Positions 1 through 9,291 of a stretch of 64,000 bases of DNA are shown here, one piece after another (positions within the stretch are counted from its first letter, which is position 1; each line of letters starts with the position of its first letter). Under the pieces are notes generated by a model. It had not been told where the DNA came from and ran no database searches. It saw only the letters and a list, made by a program, of their open reading frames with translations. The DNA comes from Ephemerocybe angulata (Eukaryota > Basidiomycota > Agaricomycetes > Agaricales > Psathyrellaceae): NCBI GenBank assembly GCA_013368325.1, contig JAACJK010000001.1:3100001-3164000 (forward strand), given 5' to 3'. Position numbers and translations under genes: made by a program.

Positions 1-3000
1 GCACGAAGGTACGTCTCGAGCGTTTGATTGGTGCGCTCAGTCAGTCCATCCGTGCGAGGGTGGTAAGCAGTGGAGTGACGGGTGGTCATGTCGAGGCGGG
101 AAGCAAGCGCCTTCCAGAAATTCGACACAAACAATGAACCGCGATCAGAGACGATGGAATCGGGAAGACCGTGATACCTAAAAATACGGTCAATGAAAAG
201 CCAAGCAAGATCAGGTGCAGACATCTCTTCAACGCATGGAACGAAATGGGAAGCACGAGTTAAACGGTCACAAACAACCCAAACCGAATCATAACCATGA
301 GACTTGGGAAGCTTCACGATGAAGTCCATGGAGATGGATTTCCAAGGACGTTCGGGGATATCGAGAGGCTTCAGCAGTCCATAGGGCTTATGACGGGGAA
401 TCTTAGTTCGCGCGCAAACATCACATGCAGCGACGTAGCGACGAACATAGGTATAGATTCCCGGCCAGCAGTAGTCACGCTCGACGTTCTTGACTGTCGA
501 GGTGCGACCAGGGTGTCCACTAAGTACGCAGTCATGACGTTGATAAAGGACCTCGGCTCGCAAGGATTTGGGAACATAGACGCGGCCCTTATAAAAGACC
601 ATATCGTCCTGAGCCGTAAAGTCCGAATCTCCCCGCAGCATTGCCTCGCGCCACTCGGTGTCCTCTCGGAAGGCCTTCTGGAAACGTTGAAGGAGCTCCG
701 AGTTGTCGATAGACAGGGTGGTGATGGCAGGGATGGTGTTTGGTGCAGCTGGGGTGTCGTCTTGAGCAGCGAGCTCAGGTCGGATGCGACGAAGGTGGTA
801 AGGGGTCAACAACGCCTTGTTCTGGGCCGTCAGGACCTCATCTCCCCTTTTTGGTTCGTAGTCAGGGCGACGAGAAGGTCCATCGGCGGGATTTCGAATA
901 CCGGGTGCCCAGTCGAGTTGGAAGTCGAAGTACGAGAGGAACGTTGACCAGCGAGCTTGCCGAGGGTTCAGGACACGCGACGTCATGAAGTACTCGAGGT
1001 TTTTATGGTCACAGACAACCGAAATGGGTTGCGATGTTCCCATAAGCCACGGTCGCATGTCTCGGAAGGAGTCGACGATGGCGAGTAACTCCTTGTCGTG
1101 GGTATCGTAGTTGCTCTCGGCTGGTGTGATCTTCCTGGAGTAGTACGCGACTGGGTGTAGGACGCCGGAATCGTCAGGCTGCTGGAGAATACCAGAGAGG
1201 GCGAAGTTGGATGCATCCGTGGACAGGGTTGCTGGTTTGGAAGGGTCGTAGTGTCGGAGAACAGGGTAAGAAGTAAAAGCACGTTTCAAAGTTTCAAAAG
1301 CATTGCGCTCGGTGTCCGACCAATGAAAACGGACATCCTTGCGTGTGAGAAGATGAAGTGGGTGAGCTACTAGCGCGTAATGATCGATGAAACGACGATA
1401 AAAGTTACAAAAACCAAGAAAAACCTGAACGTCATGAGTAGAGCGAGGAACGGGCCACTCGGCGATGGTCGCGAGTTTCCTTGGGTTCATCTTGATGCCG
1501 TCAGCACCGATGATGTACCCAAGATACTCGACCTCGGACTTGTCAAACTCGCACTTCTTAGGGTTAGCGTAGAGGTGCGCGTCTTTCAAGCGGTCGAGGA
1601 CGAGCTTGACCTGTTCATCGTGTTCCTCCTGCGTTCGAGAGAAGATCAGAATATCGTCAAGATAAACAACACAAAAAACACCAATATAGTCTCGTAACGT
1701 ATCTTGAATGAAAGACTGGAATACAGAAGGAGCGTTAGTGAGTCCGAAAGGCATAACCAAATACTCATATAAACCAAGAGGCGTACGAAAGGCCGTTTTC
1801 CATTCATCGCCCTCTCGAATGCGAATAAGGTTGAATGCATTCTTGAGGTCGATGACGGTGAAGAGCTTGCAGCCTTGAGTGCGGTCGAGGAGATCATCAA
1901 TGTGAGGAAGCGGATACCGGTTCCGTTTTGTGATCGCATTGAGTCCTCGATAGTCGACACACAAACGCAGGTCGCCAGTCTTCTTTCGAACAAAGAGAAT
2001 AGGTGAAGAAGCTGAAGAAGAAGATCGACGAATGAAACCTTTCCTGAGGTTCTCGTCAATGTACTCTGCCAGGGCCTTCTGCTCGGGCTGCGTGAGACGA
2101 TATAGGGGACCGAAGGGTGGTATTTTCCCTTCTTCGATGTCGATAGCACAATCGAATGGTCGATGAGGGGGAAGTTCGTTCACAGCAGTGTCGGAGAAGA
2201 CCGAGTCGGCCCATGGCATGTACTTGGAAGGAATGAAAGAAGTATTGTCAGCGAATGAAGGAGAAGAGTCAGAAGAAGGTGGGTCCTTATCGTCGTCGAT
2301 TTCGTCAAGAGGCGACGAGGACATGGCCGAAAGGTAAATAGGTGAACTAGAATCATGACGACGAATGATGCCAACCGGGGCATTTTTGGTATACTTCCGA
2401 AAACGAGCAGAATTGCAAAGAGAAACAGAAGGAGAAGGTGAAGAATCAAGCGAGATATCAAGAGAGGAGCGACCGAAGCCAGTCCAACGAGTAAAGGAAG
2501 CAAGGAATGAAGGCTTGGGAGGAGCCGTAGAAGGTGAAGATGAAGGAGGTGGTGGTTCAGGTACAGGATAACGAGACAAGGGACTGGCCCGTAGACCGAA
2601 GCCTAGACCAGTGGAAGTAACGGAGCAGGATTGAAACGAATTCAAAGACTGCGAAATTCCAACGAGACCGGAGCCTCTTGGGAGAACGGTAACAGGCGAG
2701 CGTAAACTACAACACGAAAGAGAAAGCTTGGGGTCAGCCCAGTCAATAAAAGGGTTATGAACTCGAAGCCAGTCGAGCCCTAGAATGACAGGATAAGCCA
2801 CAGCAACGACGGCAAGAGAAAGGAATTCAGAATGTCCGTCGATTTCAAGTTGCGTGACTACATCCTGAGTGATTAAACCAGAAGCGATAGGACGATTATC
2901 AACAGCCAAAATAGGAACAGCGACGTCTTTCGAGCGTCGGGGAAGTGAATGACGGTAAGCGAAACGGTCAGAAATACAAGAATCAGAAGCGCCGCAGTCA

Positions 3001-3272
3001 ATAAGCGCATAAGTATGAATGGGCTTACGCCCAGGAAAGCGAAGGGTAATGTTAATAAAGAAATGGCCATGCAAAGGTGAAGAGGTGGAAGAAGAAGCAA
3101 GAATGAAACGAGGAGGAGGAATAGAAGAACGAGAAACATAAGAACCATCAGAAAGGCGAACGTAACGTGAAGGGGAAACCGAAGCGGGTTGACGGGTCCT
3201 GGAATCGTCGTCCGGTAACCCAGGCAGGACCGAGGGATGCGAGTTACCGGTCAGGCATTTCCCGTGGAGGGT
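1..3272 (-). CDS. pol: pol polyprotein: protease, RT, RNase H, integrase (partial)
   Basis: The frame is open from a stop at 3273-3275 down to position 1 and runs off the window. In order I see: an aspartic protease motif DCGAS (about 3000), a reverse transcriptase with FVRKK and VDYRGLN (about 1990-1950) and the catalytic YLDD box (1664-1653), RNase H with DASNFALSG (about 1220-1195), an HHCC zinc-binding domain (about 540-410), and the integrase core with the DRGSLF block (about 150) and TAYHPRTDG (about 75-50). pol lies in the -1 frame relative to gag and overlaps its end by 22 nt, so it is probably made as a Gag-Pol fusion by frameshifting. The integrase tail and any chromodomain are outside the window, so the clade cannot be fixed. 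Confidence 0.92.
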
Positions 3273-4363
3273 TTAGCCTTGCTCTCGTTGGCCTTGGCCT
3301 TCGCGGACTTGTTGGGGCAAGCGTTGGCGCGATGCTGACCCTGGCCGCAGTACAGGCATAGACCAAGAGTGCGGCGACGATTCTTCTCTTCGGCAGTGAG
3401 CGGACCACGTCGGATAGCGTCGACTTCCATGGGAACGACGTCGGGGTTGGCAGAAGACGAGGCCACAGGAGTAGGAGCCGGAGGAGGGAAGAACTTCTTG
3501 GCGTGAGATGGCGACGATGAAGGGGCAGCACGACGATTGAGGGAGAGCTCATGAAGCTCGTTGTCGATCGTAATGCAGAGCTTGTAGAACACAACGAAGT
3601 CCTCCGTGAAGTAACGACCCTTTCGGTTGACGAGGGTGTCTTGCACGGAGTCCTTGAGCCCGTCGAAATAGTGCTGAATCTTCGTCTGGTCCGTCCAGTT
3701 CAGGTCGCTGACGTACTCGAGGAACCGAGCGGTGTAGTCGGCAGTCGACCCTGTCTGGCGAAGTTTCCTGAGGTTCCGCAGTGCCTTCGAGTAGCGGTCG
3801 GGCTCGTCGAAATGTTCAATAAACTCCTTCACGAGGCCCTCGAAGTCGTCGAGCAACCTCTGCTTCTCCGGGGTACGCTCGATGGTGGTGTACCAGCTAG
3901 TCGGGGTGCCGTCTTGCAGGTACAAACTGAAGTACCGAGTCTTGTCGCGTTGGGTGACGAGTACGCGCCGCTGGAGGTCGATCGCGTTTCGGATCTCGCG
4001 CAAGAACGGTTCAACCTGGTTGGATTTGCCGTTAAACATGCGCGGATCACGAAACTTAGGCGCTCCGGAGCCCGATCCCGAGCTCAGGTGGGCGCTAGCG
4101 AGGCGGTCGACCATAGACTGCATGACGGCGGTGGTGGCGGCCGTCGTATGGTGCTGGTGCTGCGCGAAGTTGTCCATGTTCTGACCGAGGGCGTAAATGC
4201 TGCGCCACAAGGTCTGTCGGTCGTCGGGCATGGGGATGTCGGTGAACTCGGTTCCCAGAGGCGAGACATCGGGAAAGGTAGGATGCTGAGCGGACTGAGG
4301 AGCTTCGTGAGGGTTGAGGGAAGGATATTGAAGGTTGTTGGGGTCTTCGTTGACGTGAGACAT
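3251..4363 (-). CDS. gag: gag capsid/nucleocapsid protein
   Basis: A 370-residue ORF from ATG 4363; the frame stays open 23 codons further upstream, but MSHVNEDP is the better start. The middle region (RDPRMFNGKSNQVEPFLREI, then the W-Y and F-x-x-x-F-x-x-P spacing) is the usual capsid pattern of Ty3/gypsy Gag. The C-terminus carries one CCHC zinc knuckle, C-x2-C-x4-H-x4-C (CLYCGQGQHRANAC), which binds the genomic RNA during packaging. The last residues are K/A-rich. Gag stops at 3251, four bases after the slippery heptamer GGGAAAT. Confidence 0.93.
   Translation of the reverse strand: MSHVNEDPNNLQYPSLNPHEAPQSAQHPTFPDVSPLGTEFTDIPMPDDRQTLWRSIYALGQNMDNFAQHQHHTTAATTAVMQSMVDRLASAHLSSGSGSGAPKFRDPRMFNGKSNQVEPFLREIRNAIDLQRRVLVTQRDKTRYFSLYLQDGTPTSWYTTIERTPEKQRLLDDFEGLVKEFIEHFDEPDRYSKALRNLRKLRQTGSTADYTARFLEYVSDLNWTDQTKIQHYFDGLKDSVQDTLVNRKGRYFTEDFVVFYKLCITIDNELHELSLNRRAAPSSSPSHAKKFFPPPAPTPVASSSANPDVVPMEVDAIRRGPLTAEEKNRRRTLGLCLYCGQGQHRANACPNKSAKAKANESKAKPSTGNA
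3257..3263 (-). promoter_or_regulatory. Slippery heptamer for -1 frameshift, gag to pol
   Basis: On the minus strand the sequence is G GGA AAT in the gag frame, which fits the X XXY YYZ rule for -1 ribosomal slippage. After the slip it reads GGG AAA and continues into pol. It lies inside the 22-nt gag/pol overlap, between the last pol-frame stop (3273-3275) and the gag stop (3251-3253). Any downstream stimulatory RNA structure was not computed. Confidence 0.6.
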
Positions 4364-4439
4364 TTCTGGCTTTGTTGGGTTTCGAAGTTGATAAGAGTGA
4401 TGACAAGCAAACAAGATAAGATAGTGAATCAAAGGCGCC

Positions 4440-4638
4440 GTGCTGAGAGTGATCGTCGAATCAAACTGTCACGGTCAAGGACACGGAACAGAACTCAGGA
4501 CGGCGAGAACGAAGTGAGGACGAAGAATACTGTTGATTCGACAAGGAAAAGAAAGGAAGAACAAGAGAATGTAGGTACGTAGTCTACGACGGTGCGCTAG
4601 GACCTGCGCACGGACGCGTGTGACGCATGATCGTCACA
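4440..4638 (-). repeat. 5' LTR of the Ty3/gypsy element (inner boundary approximate)
   Basis: The outer end is inferred from the minus-strand start TGTGACG at 4638, which forms a perfect short palindrome with CGTCACA at 4619-4638. An LTR with TG...CA ends would start there. The inner boundary near 4440 is a guess from the distance to gag. The second LTR is outside the window, so the repeat itself cannot be verified. Confidence 0.5.
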
Positions 4639-4946
4639 CCCGGCAGCGTCCCTATAGTATTTATCATGGTCCTGCGTCTGCCTCTAGTTACTAATTTACT
4701 TCTATACCCACACACATGCCCTCTATGACCTTTATAATATGACTTTTTCATGCACTATTCATCCTTTTTACCATACTCTCTAAATGGTGGGCAGGTGGGC
4801 AAGTTGGTCTTGGCGCTCATCGCACTTTTGGGGTGTTTGGCAGCGGCTTCCGGAGGCGCTCTCGAGCGCGCCGTGACAAATTCCGAGTCCGAAACGTTGA
4901 ACTCATCCTCCACCACCATCTCCTCCACTCGGTGCCTCGACGGGCG

Positions 4947-6248
4947 ATGCTCCAGTGCGTTCCCAACGCCACCCGGCGAGCCGTGGTACGTTTCCGTTAA
5001 ATGGGGGCTCGGGCCACAATACCTGGAAGGAAGTCTCCTGACGACATATTGCAGCATAATGTCCGTTTCTCAGGTCCCTCTATCTCGACAAGGGCCCCAG
5101 GACTCTTGGTGGCACGTGGAGTGCTTCACGGCTGCTTTCTGAACACTGTATCAACGCCCCGGAAGACGCATGCAAGCATCCAGGTGTTGCGCCCGGTGTC
5201 CACTTGTGCTGTTCAACGCGATCCTGCGCGCGGCCGCCGAAAACGCACCGTCAACAACCTCGACCCAAAACACCTCAGCATGTCAGACATGATTGACTTA
5301 CATGCCCTTACACAGCCCTCTCTATACTTTGGAGCCACCAGAACCAGGATTATATATTCTTCCGAAAATATCCCCGCGCCATTCCCTCCAAACTCCAGAG
5401 GCTTTCTCTACTACCACAGCAGGCCAGGCCTGCCTGCAAGCACAGGAGAGATTAGGTTTCGTGTGGTGGACTCTAGGACCGCATCCCATTCGGCAGCTGA
5501 CCTCTTCGCAAATGGGAATGACTTGTTAGACCACACCGGTCGTAAACCTTGGCGTATACACATGCTACAGCTTTACATCGCGCCGCGTACTTACGACCCT
5601 ATCCGTCGACTTCTTCTATCACAAGGTCTTATTGGTGAAGCTCAGGATCGCGAGACTGAACAGGGGGTGTCTGTGAATGGCATGGAAGCTGCAGGGAAAT
5701 CGACCATCATCGATACCATCTCGGATACCTTTGTCATCCAGCTGCCTATTCTGAAGCTACGCCTTGTTTTCATCCATGACGAATGCATTGTACCAGCTCT
5801 CTCAGTGGGATCCCGCATGCATTGGAGAGATAGACCTGAAACTGTGGAAGGTTCCGATGCACGGTGGAGGGTGTATCAAGGTGAGCTCTACCATGATGCT
5901 TCTGTTAGAACTCAGTCGAGGGCTGTATTTTTAGGAGCTGCCGTCGTCAGGTTTGAGCTGAAGAAGGCGGAGCCAAACATGTTTCACAATGTGAAGGACG
6001 GAGAAGTGCGGCTCGTCCTCCGAATCCTCGAGCTTCTGGACCCGATGGATCCAGATGGAGTGCCCTATCGCCTGTCGGAGGGGGGCGAATTAGTTCAGGG
6101 AAGGTCGCCCAATTGGTCCTGGAGTACATCTCTGGACAGGGCGCAGAGGCTCGGAATTCTCACACCCTCCTCGTTGAAGATCTTGAAGGAGTTGTATCTG
6201 CGCGACAGTGGTTCAACAAAAACGACCGCCACGGGCGAACGTCGCTGA
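4947..6248 (+). CDS. Four-member paralog family with presequence-like N-terminus, copy 1
   Basis: Exons 4947-4985, 5055-5880 and 5935-6248 give 392 residues. I do not recognise the family. Start MLQCVPNATRRAV is conserved in all four copies as a Ser/Arg-rich 13-residue first exon, followed by RFSGPS; this looks like a mitochondrial presequence (inference). The conserved core runs from NLDPKHLSMSD through RGFLYYHSRPGLP, TGEIRFRVVDSR, FANGNDLLDHTG and WRIHMLQLY to AAVVRFELKKAE, LVLRILELLDPMDPDGVPYR and the end block TPSSLKILKELYL. Intron 2 (5881-5934) is 54 nt and happens to keep the frame open, so a single long ORF would wrongly include it; copies 3 and 4 show it must be removed. The gypsy element lies about 310 bp upstream. 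Confidence 0.75.
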
Positions 6249-6786
6249 ATATACCCAGGCTCTCGCCACTCTGAGTCTCGCCATTCCCAGCATTTTCCTG
6301 TGTATGATCTTATACGAATACTATTCAAATTTTACAATCAGGAAACACGAGGATCGAGACGAAGGCGATCGAGAGATAAAGAAGCAGGTTGAAGCTGTGT
6401 GAAGAAGACGTCGAAGGTTCGGTCAATCATCTTCAGCCGTCAACGCGTCAACTGTGAGTGCCTATTGTTCATGGTCACCTCAATTCTAGGGCTGCAATGC
6501 CTCGCAGCGTACGTGTTCGAAGCTGTAAAGAGAACGAGGAAGCGTTCTTTGGAATAGCTCCCCTGAGGTTCGACGTCCTCCTCCCCAAGCCCAGAAGCTC
6601 CCCCTAGCTCCCCCCGATCACAAACGCATGGTAGGAAATCGTAAGCTGCAAGTCTAATCCGACTGTATTTCGGAGTCGTGCCGAGGCCATCCGGTTGTCT
6701 TCGGTCATATATAAACCATACAGGAACCTTGCATCTACCAAATTCTTTCGTGCACAACCAACTTCAAGCAATCGTCACTGGCCAGC
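6249..6786. other. Intergenic, 538 bp
   Basis: Holds the 3' flank of the 4947 gene and the promoter of the 6787 gene. I see no other supported gene; the short ORFs here lack conserved features. Confidence 0.5.
6708..6715 (+). promoter_or_regulatory. TATA box of the secreted protein gene
   Basis: TATATAAA lies 72 bp before the ATG at 6787. It is embedded in the 12-mer GTCATATATAAA, which recurs before the next gene at 7806-7817. Confidence 0.6.
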
Positions 6787-7537
6787 ATGTACTGCAGGGT
6801 TTTCACTGTTGCGGTTCTAGGTTCCTTCGTCATCCAGTCCACCCAAGGGCTCCCGCTTTCCTCGCCTGCGACACGCAATGGTGGCCTAGATGCGAGGGCG
6901 CCTCAGGTTTTCAGCGCTGGCGGCGACAAGCCCCCAGATGTTTCGGGTATGTTTGGCCATAACCAGCTACACGTTCTAAACTTGAAGGCGGTATATGCAA
7001 CCATTAGGTACTATAATACATTCCAGACAGCCTGTTTACATCACCCACGACAACTACCGCACGCCTGGCACTCCTAGTATGTGAACAGGCTCCAAATTTG
7101 AAGACCACTCACAATCAAGGAATTATCTATCAAGACGTCCACTTGAGGGAGCCTGTTTACAGCAGCGAGGAGAACCGCACTCCAGATAGCGCCGGTGCGT
7201 ACTATACAAAGTCTCAGGTGGTTCATTTCAGTTCCTTTCTGACTGGAGAGTATCCACAGGACTCAACCGCAGTAAGTTCCATCGATATCTGGGTGTCCCC
7301 ATCTTGAGCTCATACTTAACCCAACCACCACCAAAGGAGCGGTTGCGTTGGGCAACTAAGCAGTGGTCTTCCTCGTTGACGCCAGGCCAGCCCGTGGGTT
7401 ATTTCCCTGGATGCCGCCGCTTGTATCCTTCGACACTCAACATGACTCAGGAGGAGGTGGATAGGGTGGTATCGGCATGCAGTCTGCCTACCAAGAACTA
7501 TGGGATTTCACGTCCGCTCTTTATCAAGCCTAGCTAG
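6787..7537 (+). CDS. Small secreted protein with two PVY...RTP repeats
   Basis: Exons 6787-6946, 7008-7076, 7120-7271 and 7337-7537 give 193 residues; exon 3 might start at 7135 instead, which also keeps the frame. The N-terminus MYCRVFTVAVLGSFVIQSTQG is a good signal peptide, so the product should enter the secretory pathway. Two imperfect internal repeats, QPVYITHDNYRTPGTPS and EPVYSSEENRTPDSAG, fall on either side of intron 2. The C-terminal part has TPGQPVGYFPGC and ends in SRPLFIKPS. I do not recognise the family, but the PVY...RTPDS motif recurs in the small secreted gene at 41264-41634. A TATA box lies 72 bp upstream. Function unknown. Confidence 0.65.
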
Positions 7538-7891
7538 CACTGTTCTGAGATTTTCTCGCCGATATATTAGTTATCCCGTTAACCCATTCTACCCAATAAA
7601 TTGTCTGCTTCCAATCGGACACCGATCTTGGTCAGGTGTCTAGTACGAAGGTGCAGCAGAGGCAATGGCTTCTTGAGTCTATTACGGGAATGGACTGCCT
7701 TCTCAATTCCTTCTGGCCTCAATTTAAACGGCTTATTGGCGGCGGCTCATTACCTTAGGAATCCAGACCATTTCCGCGGCAGCGTGTCGAGCAGACAGAG
7801 TTTGAGTCATATATAAAAGTCCATTGGGGTGGGTGGCCACAATCGAAAAAAGATTTACACCCTTCCTAGTTCCTACATTAAAGGCGAAGCA
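7538..7891. other. Intergenic, 354 bp
   Basis: 3' flank of the secreted protein gene and promoter of the UstYa-like gene. Nothing else supported. Confidence 0.5.
7810..7818 (+). promoter_or_regulatory. TATA box of the UstYa-like gene
   Basis: TATATAAAA lies about 80 bp before the ATG at 7892, within the same GTCATATATAAA 12-mer seen before the upstream gene. Confidence 0.6.
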
Positions 7892-8603
7892 ATGCACTGG
7901 CTTGGCTCTCCTCCAACTGTATCACTCACATCCCTCGTTCTTGCGCTATGCCTCGCCATCAACTTCGCACTGATCCTTCAGGACTACGCCTTCTCTTATT
8001 TCCTCCTCTCATTGGGCTGTAAGTGGGACGTCTTTCTTTATCTCAGCCCGACATGCTGAGTAGCTACATTGCGTCCCCTGGATTCTTGGAAGCCGGCTCG
8101 ACACTGATCGATCAATTATTCCCAATTTAGCTCAGCGCCTTCCATATCCTGGCGAACTGTCCATGGAACTTGACCCAGTCGTACTCATGACAGTCAAAGA
8201 CGAGCACTACAGCATGGAGTCAGACTCAGACTGGGAGTCGCTCTTCCCAAACGGATTCTCCATCGTGCCGATAACCCCCAACTCCAGGCCCGCCACGAGC
8301 CCGACCGCGACCACAAAAGTACCTTCGGTCTACAACCAGCTGTGGTGTCTGAACCAGCTGCGCAAGGTCTACATGCGCACAGGCTGGGAGAACGACCAAT
8401 GCCGAGACAAACAGGTCCACCGGTGCCTAAATCTTTTGCGCCAGGGCATCTTGTGCAATGGAGATACCACGCTGGAACCAACGATTACGGTAGATCACCA
8501 GGGCGCCAAGGTGACGGGTGCGTCGGGTTACGATGTCAAGCACGTTTGTCGAGACTGGACGAAGGTTAGGGCAGCGACGGAGCAGAGGCTAGTCAATGTA
8601 TGA
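7892..8603 (+). CDS. UstYa-like (DUF3328) membrane protein with altered HxxHC motifs
   Basis: Exons 7892-8018 and 8131-8603 give 199 residues. UstYa-family proteins are copper-type oxidases that modify fungal peptides and other secondary metabolites; they have one N-terminal membrane segment and two HxxHC motifs. Here residues about 10-40 are strongly hydrophobic (SLTSLVLALCLAINFALIL). The two motif regions are recognisable, NQLWCLNQLRKVY and VHRCLNLLRQGILCNGDTTLEP-like, including the typical C-N/H-x-D-T-T-L-E-P tail. In both, the expected histidines are replaced (NQLWC, QVHRC). The protein may therefore be catalytically inactive or differently metallated (inference). The neighbour upstream is a small secreted repeat protein with the same promoter 12-mer. 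Confidence 0.72.
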
Positions 8604-9291
8604 TATCCTACCCGTAGAACTGCATATTCCTTGCTATGATGCCGCTGGGGGCGAACTGAGAAGTAGGCGCCGGCCAAGCGCTGGGTGCTGATAATGATCG
8701 ACTGGTTGAGCGTCAGACTTCAAGTTGCGGTTGATGTGCTAAGGGAACAGACTCACCTCAATGCAGCATGGCGGGACAATGTATCGCCCTCGAGCTGTTG
8801 AAATGAGAAACCCTAAGTCTCATTTAGTCTATGTACAGAGCAAATATATAGAATACTACAGTAGTAACGCCAGGTAACTAATTCAACGAGAGATAGATAT
8901 GGATGTGACAATAGAGAGAAATCCGATAGTATAGGGAATAAATCCAACCTGGCGCAGGAATGCCGAAAGCTAATGATGTGTGTTATAATAAGGAAGATGT
9001 GTGTCACTGAAACCCTGAAGGAGCAAGCATAGAGTTGATAAAGGAAAGCGGTATAAAGAGGAGGGGAAGGGATACTGGTACAGCGACTGCGAAAAGTCGT
9101 TTGGTGTTATACATTGACATAAAAAAGAGTGGCGAGTGTGGGCTGGTACGAGGGTGCTGGCGTGCTTTTAGAGGTGCGAGAAGGCGAAACAGGCGAAGTG
9201 AGGTCGGAGGATGGGATGATTTGATGGATATGTGTGTCGCAACAGGCTGCATCACCAGGGTCACCTGGTGTGGTGGCGACATCCTCAAGAT
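8604..9291. other. Intergenic, 688 bp
   Basis: Convergent space between the UstYa-like gene (+) and the first DUF7918 gene (-). Short ORFs only; no supported feature. Confidence 0.5.

Larger units (their letters stand above)
1..4638 (-). mobile_element. Ty3/gypsy LTR retrotransposon, 5' part (cut by window edge)
   Basis: Reading right to left on the minus strand there is an LTR-like end (from 4638), gag (4363-3251) and pol (3272 to the window edge, not finished). The domain order in pol is protease, reverse transcriptase, RNase H, integrase, which is the Ty3/gypsy order. Both reading frames are open over everything visible, so the copy may be young. The 3' LTR, the integrase C-terminus and the target-site duplication are outside the window. 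I could not find a convincing tRNA primer-binding site next to the LTR; this may mean self-priming, or that I misplaced the inner LTR boundary. The element ends about 310 bp upstream of the start codon of the gene at 4947. Confidence 0.93.

Noticed and set aside
1..947. Plus-strand ORFs over the left edge (for example 297-947)
   Set aside because: Antisense shadows of the integrase and RNase H part of pol.
4363..4480. Primer-binding site next to the gypsy LTR
   Set aside because: GGCGCC near 4431 looked similar to a tRNA complement, but the flanking bases do not match a tRNA 3' end ending in TGG at the right place.
3551..4582. 343-codon plus-strand ORF
   Set aside because: It lies exactly opposite gag, in a fixed frame relation, and has no domain; the zinc-knuckle-bearing gag on the other strand is the real gene.
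6787..8603. Calling the secreted protein and UstYa-like gene a RiPP cluster
   Set aside because: Only two repeats, no clear Kex2 sites between them and altered UstYa motifs; kept as a hypothesis in the findings only.
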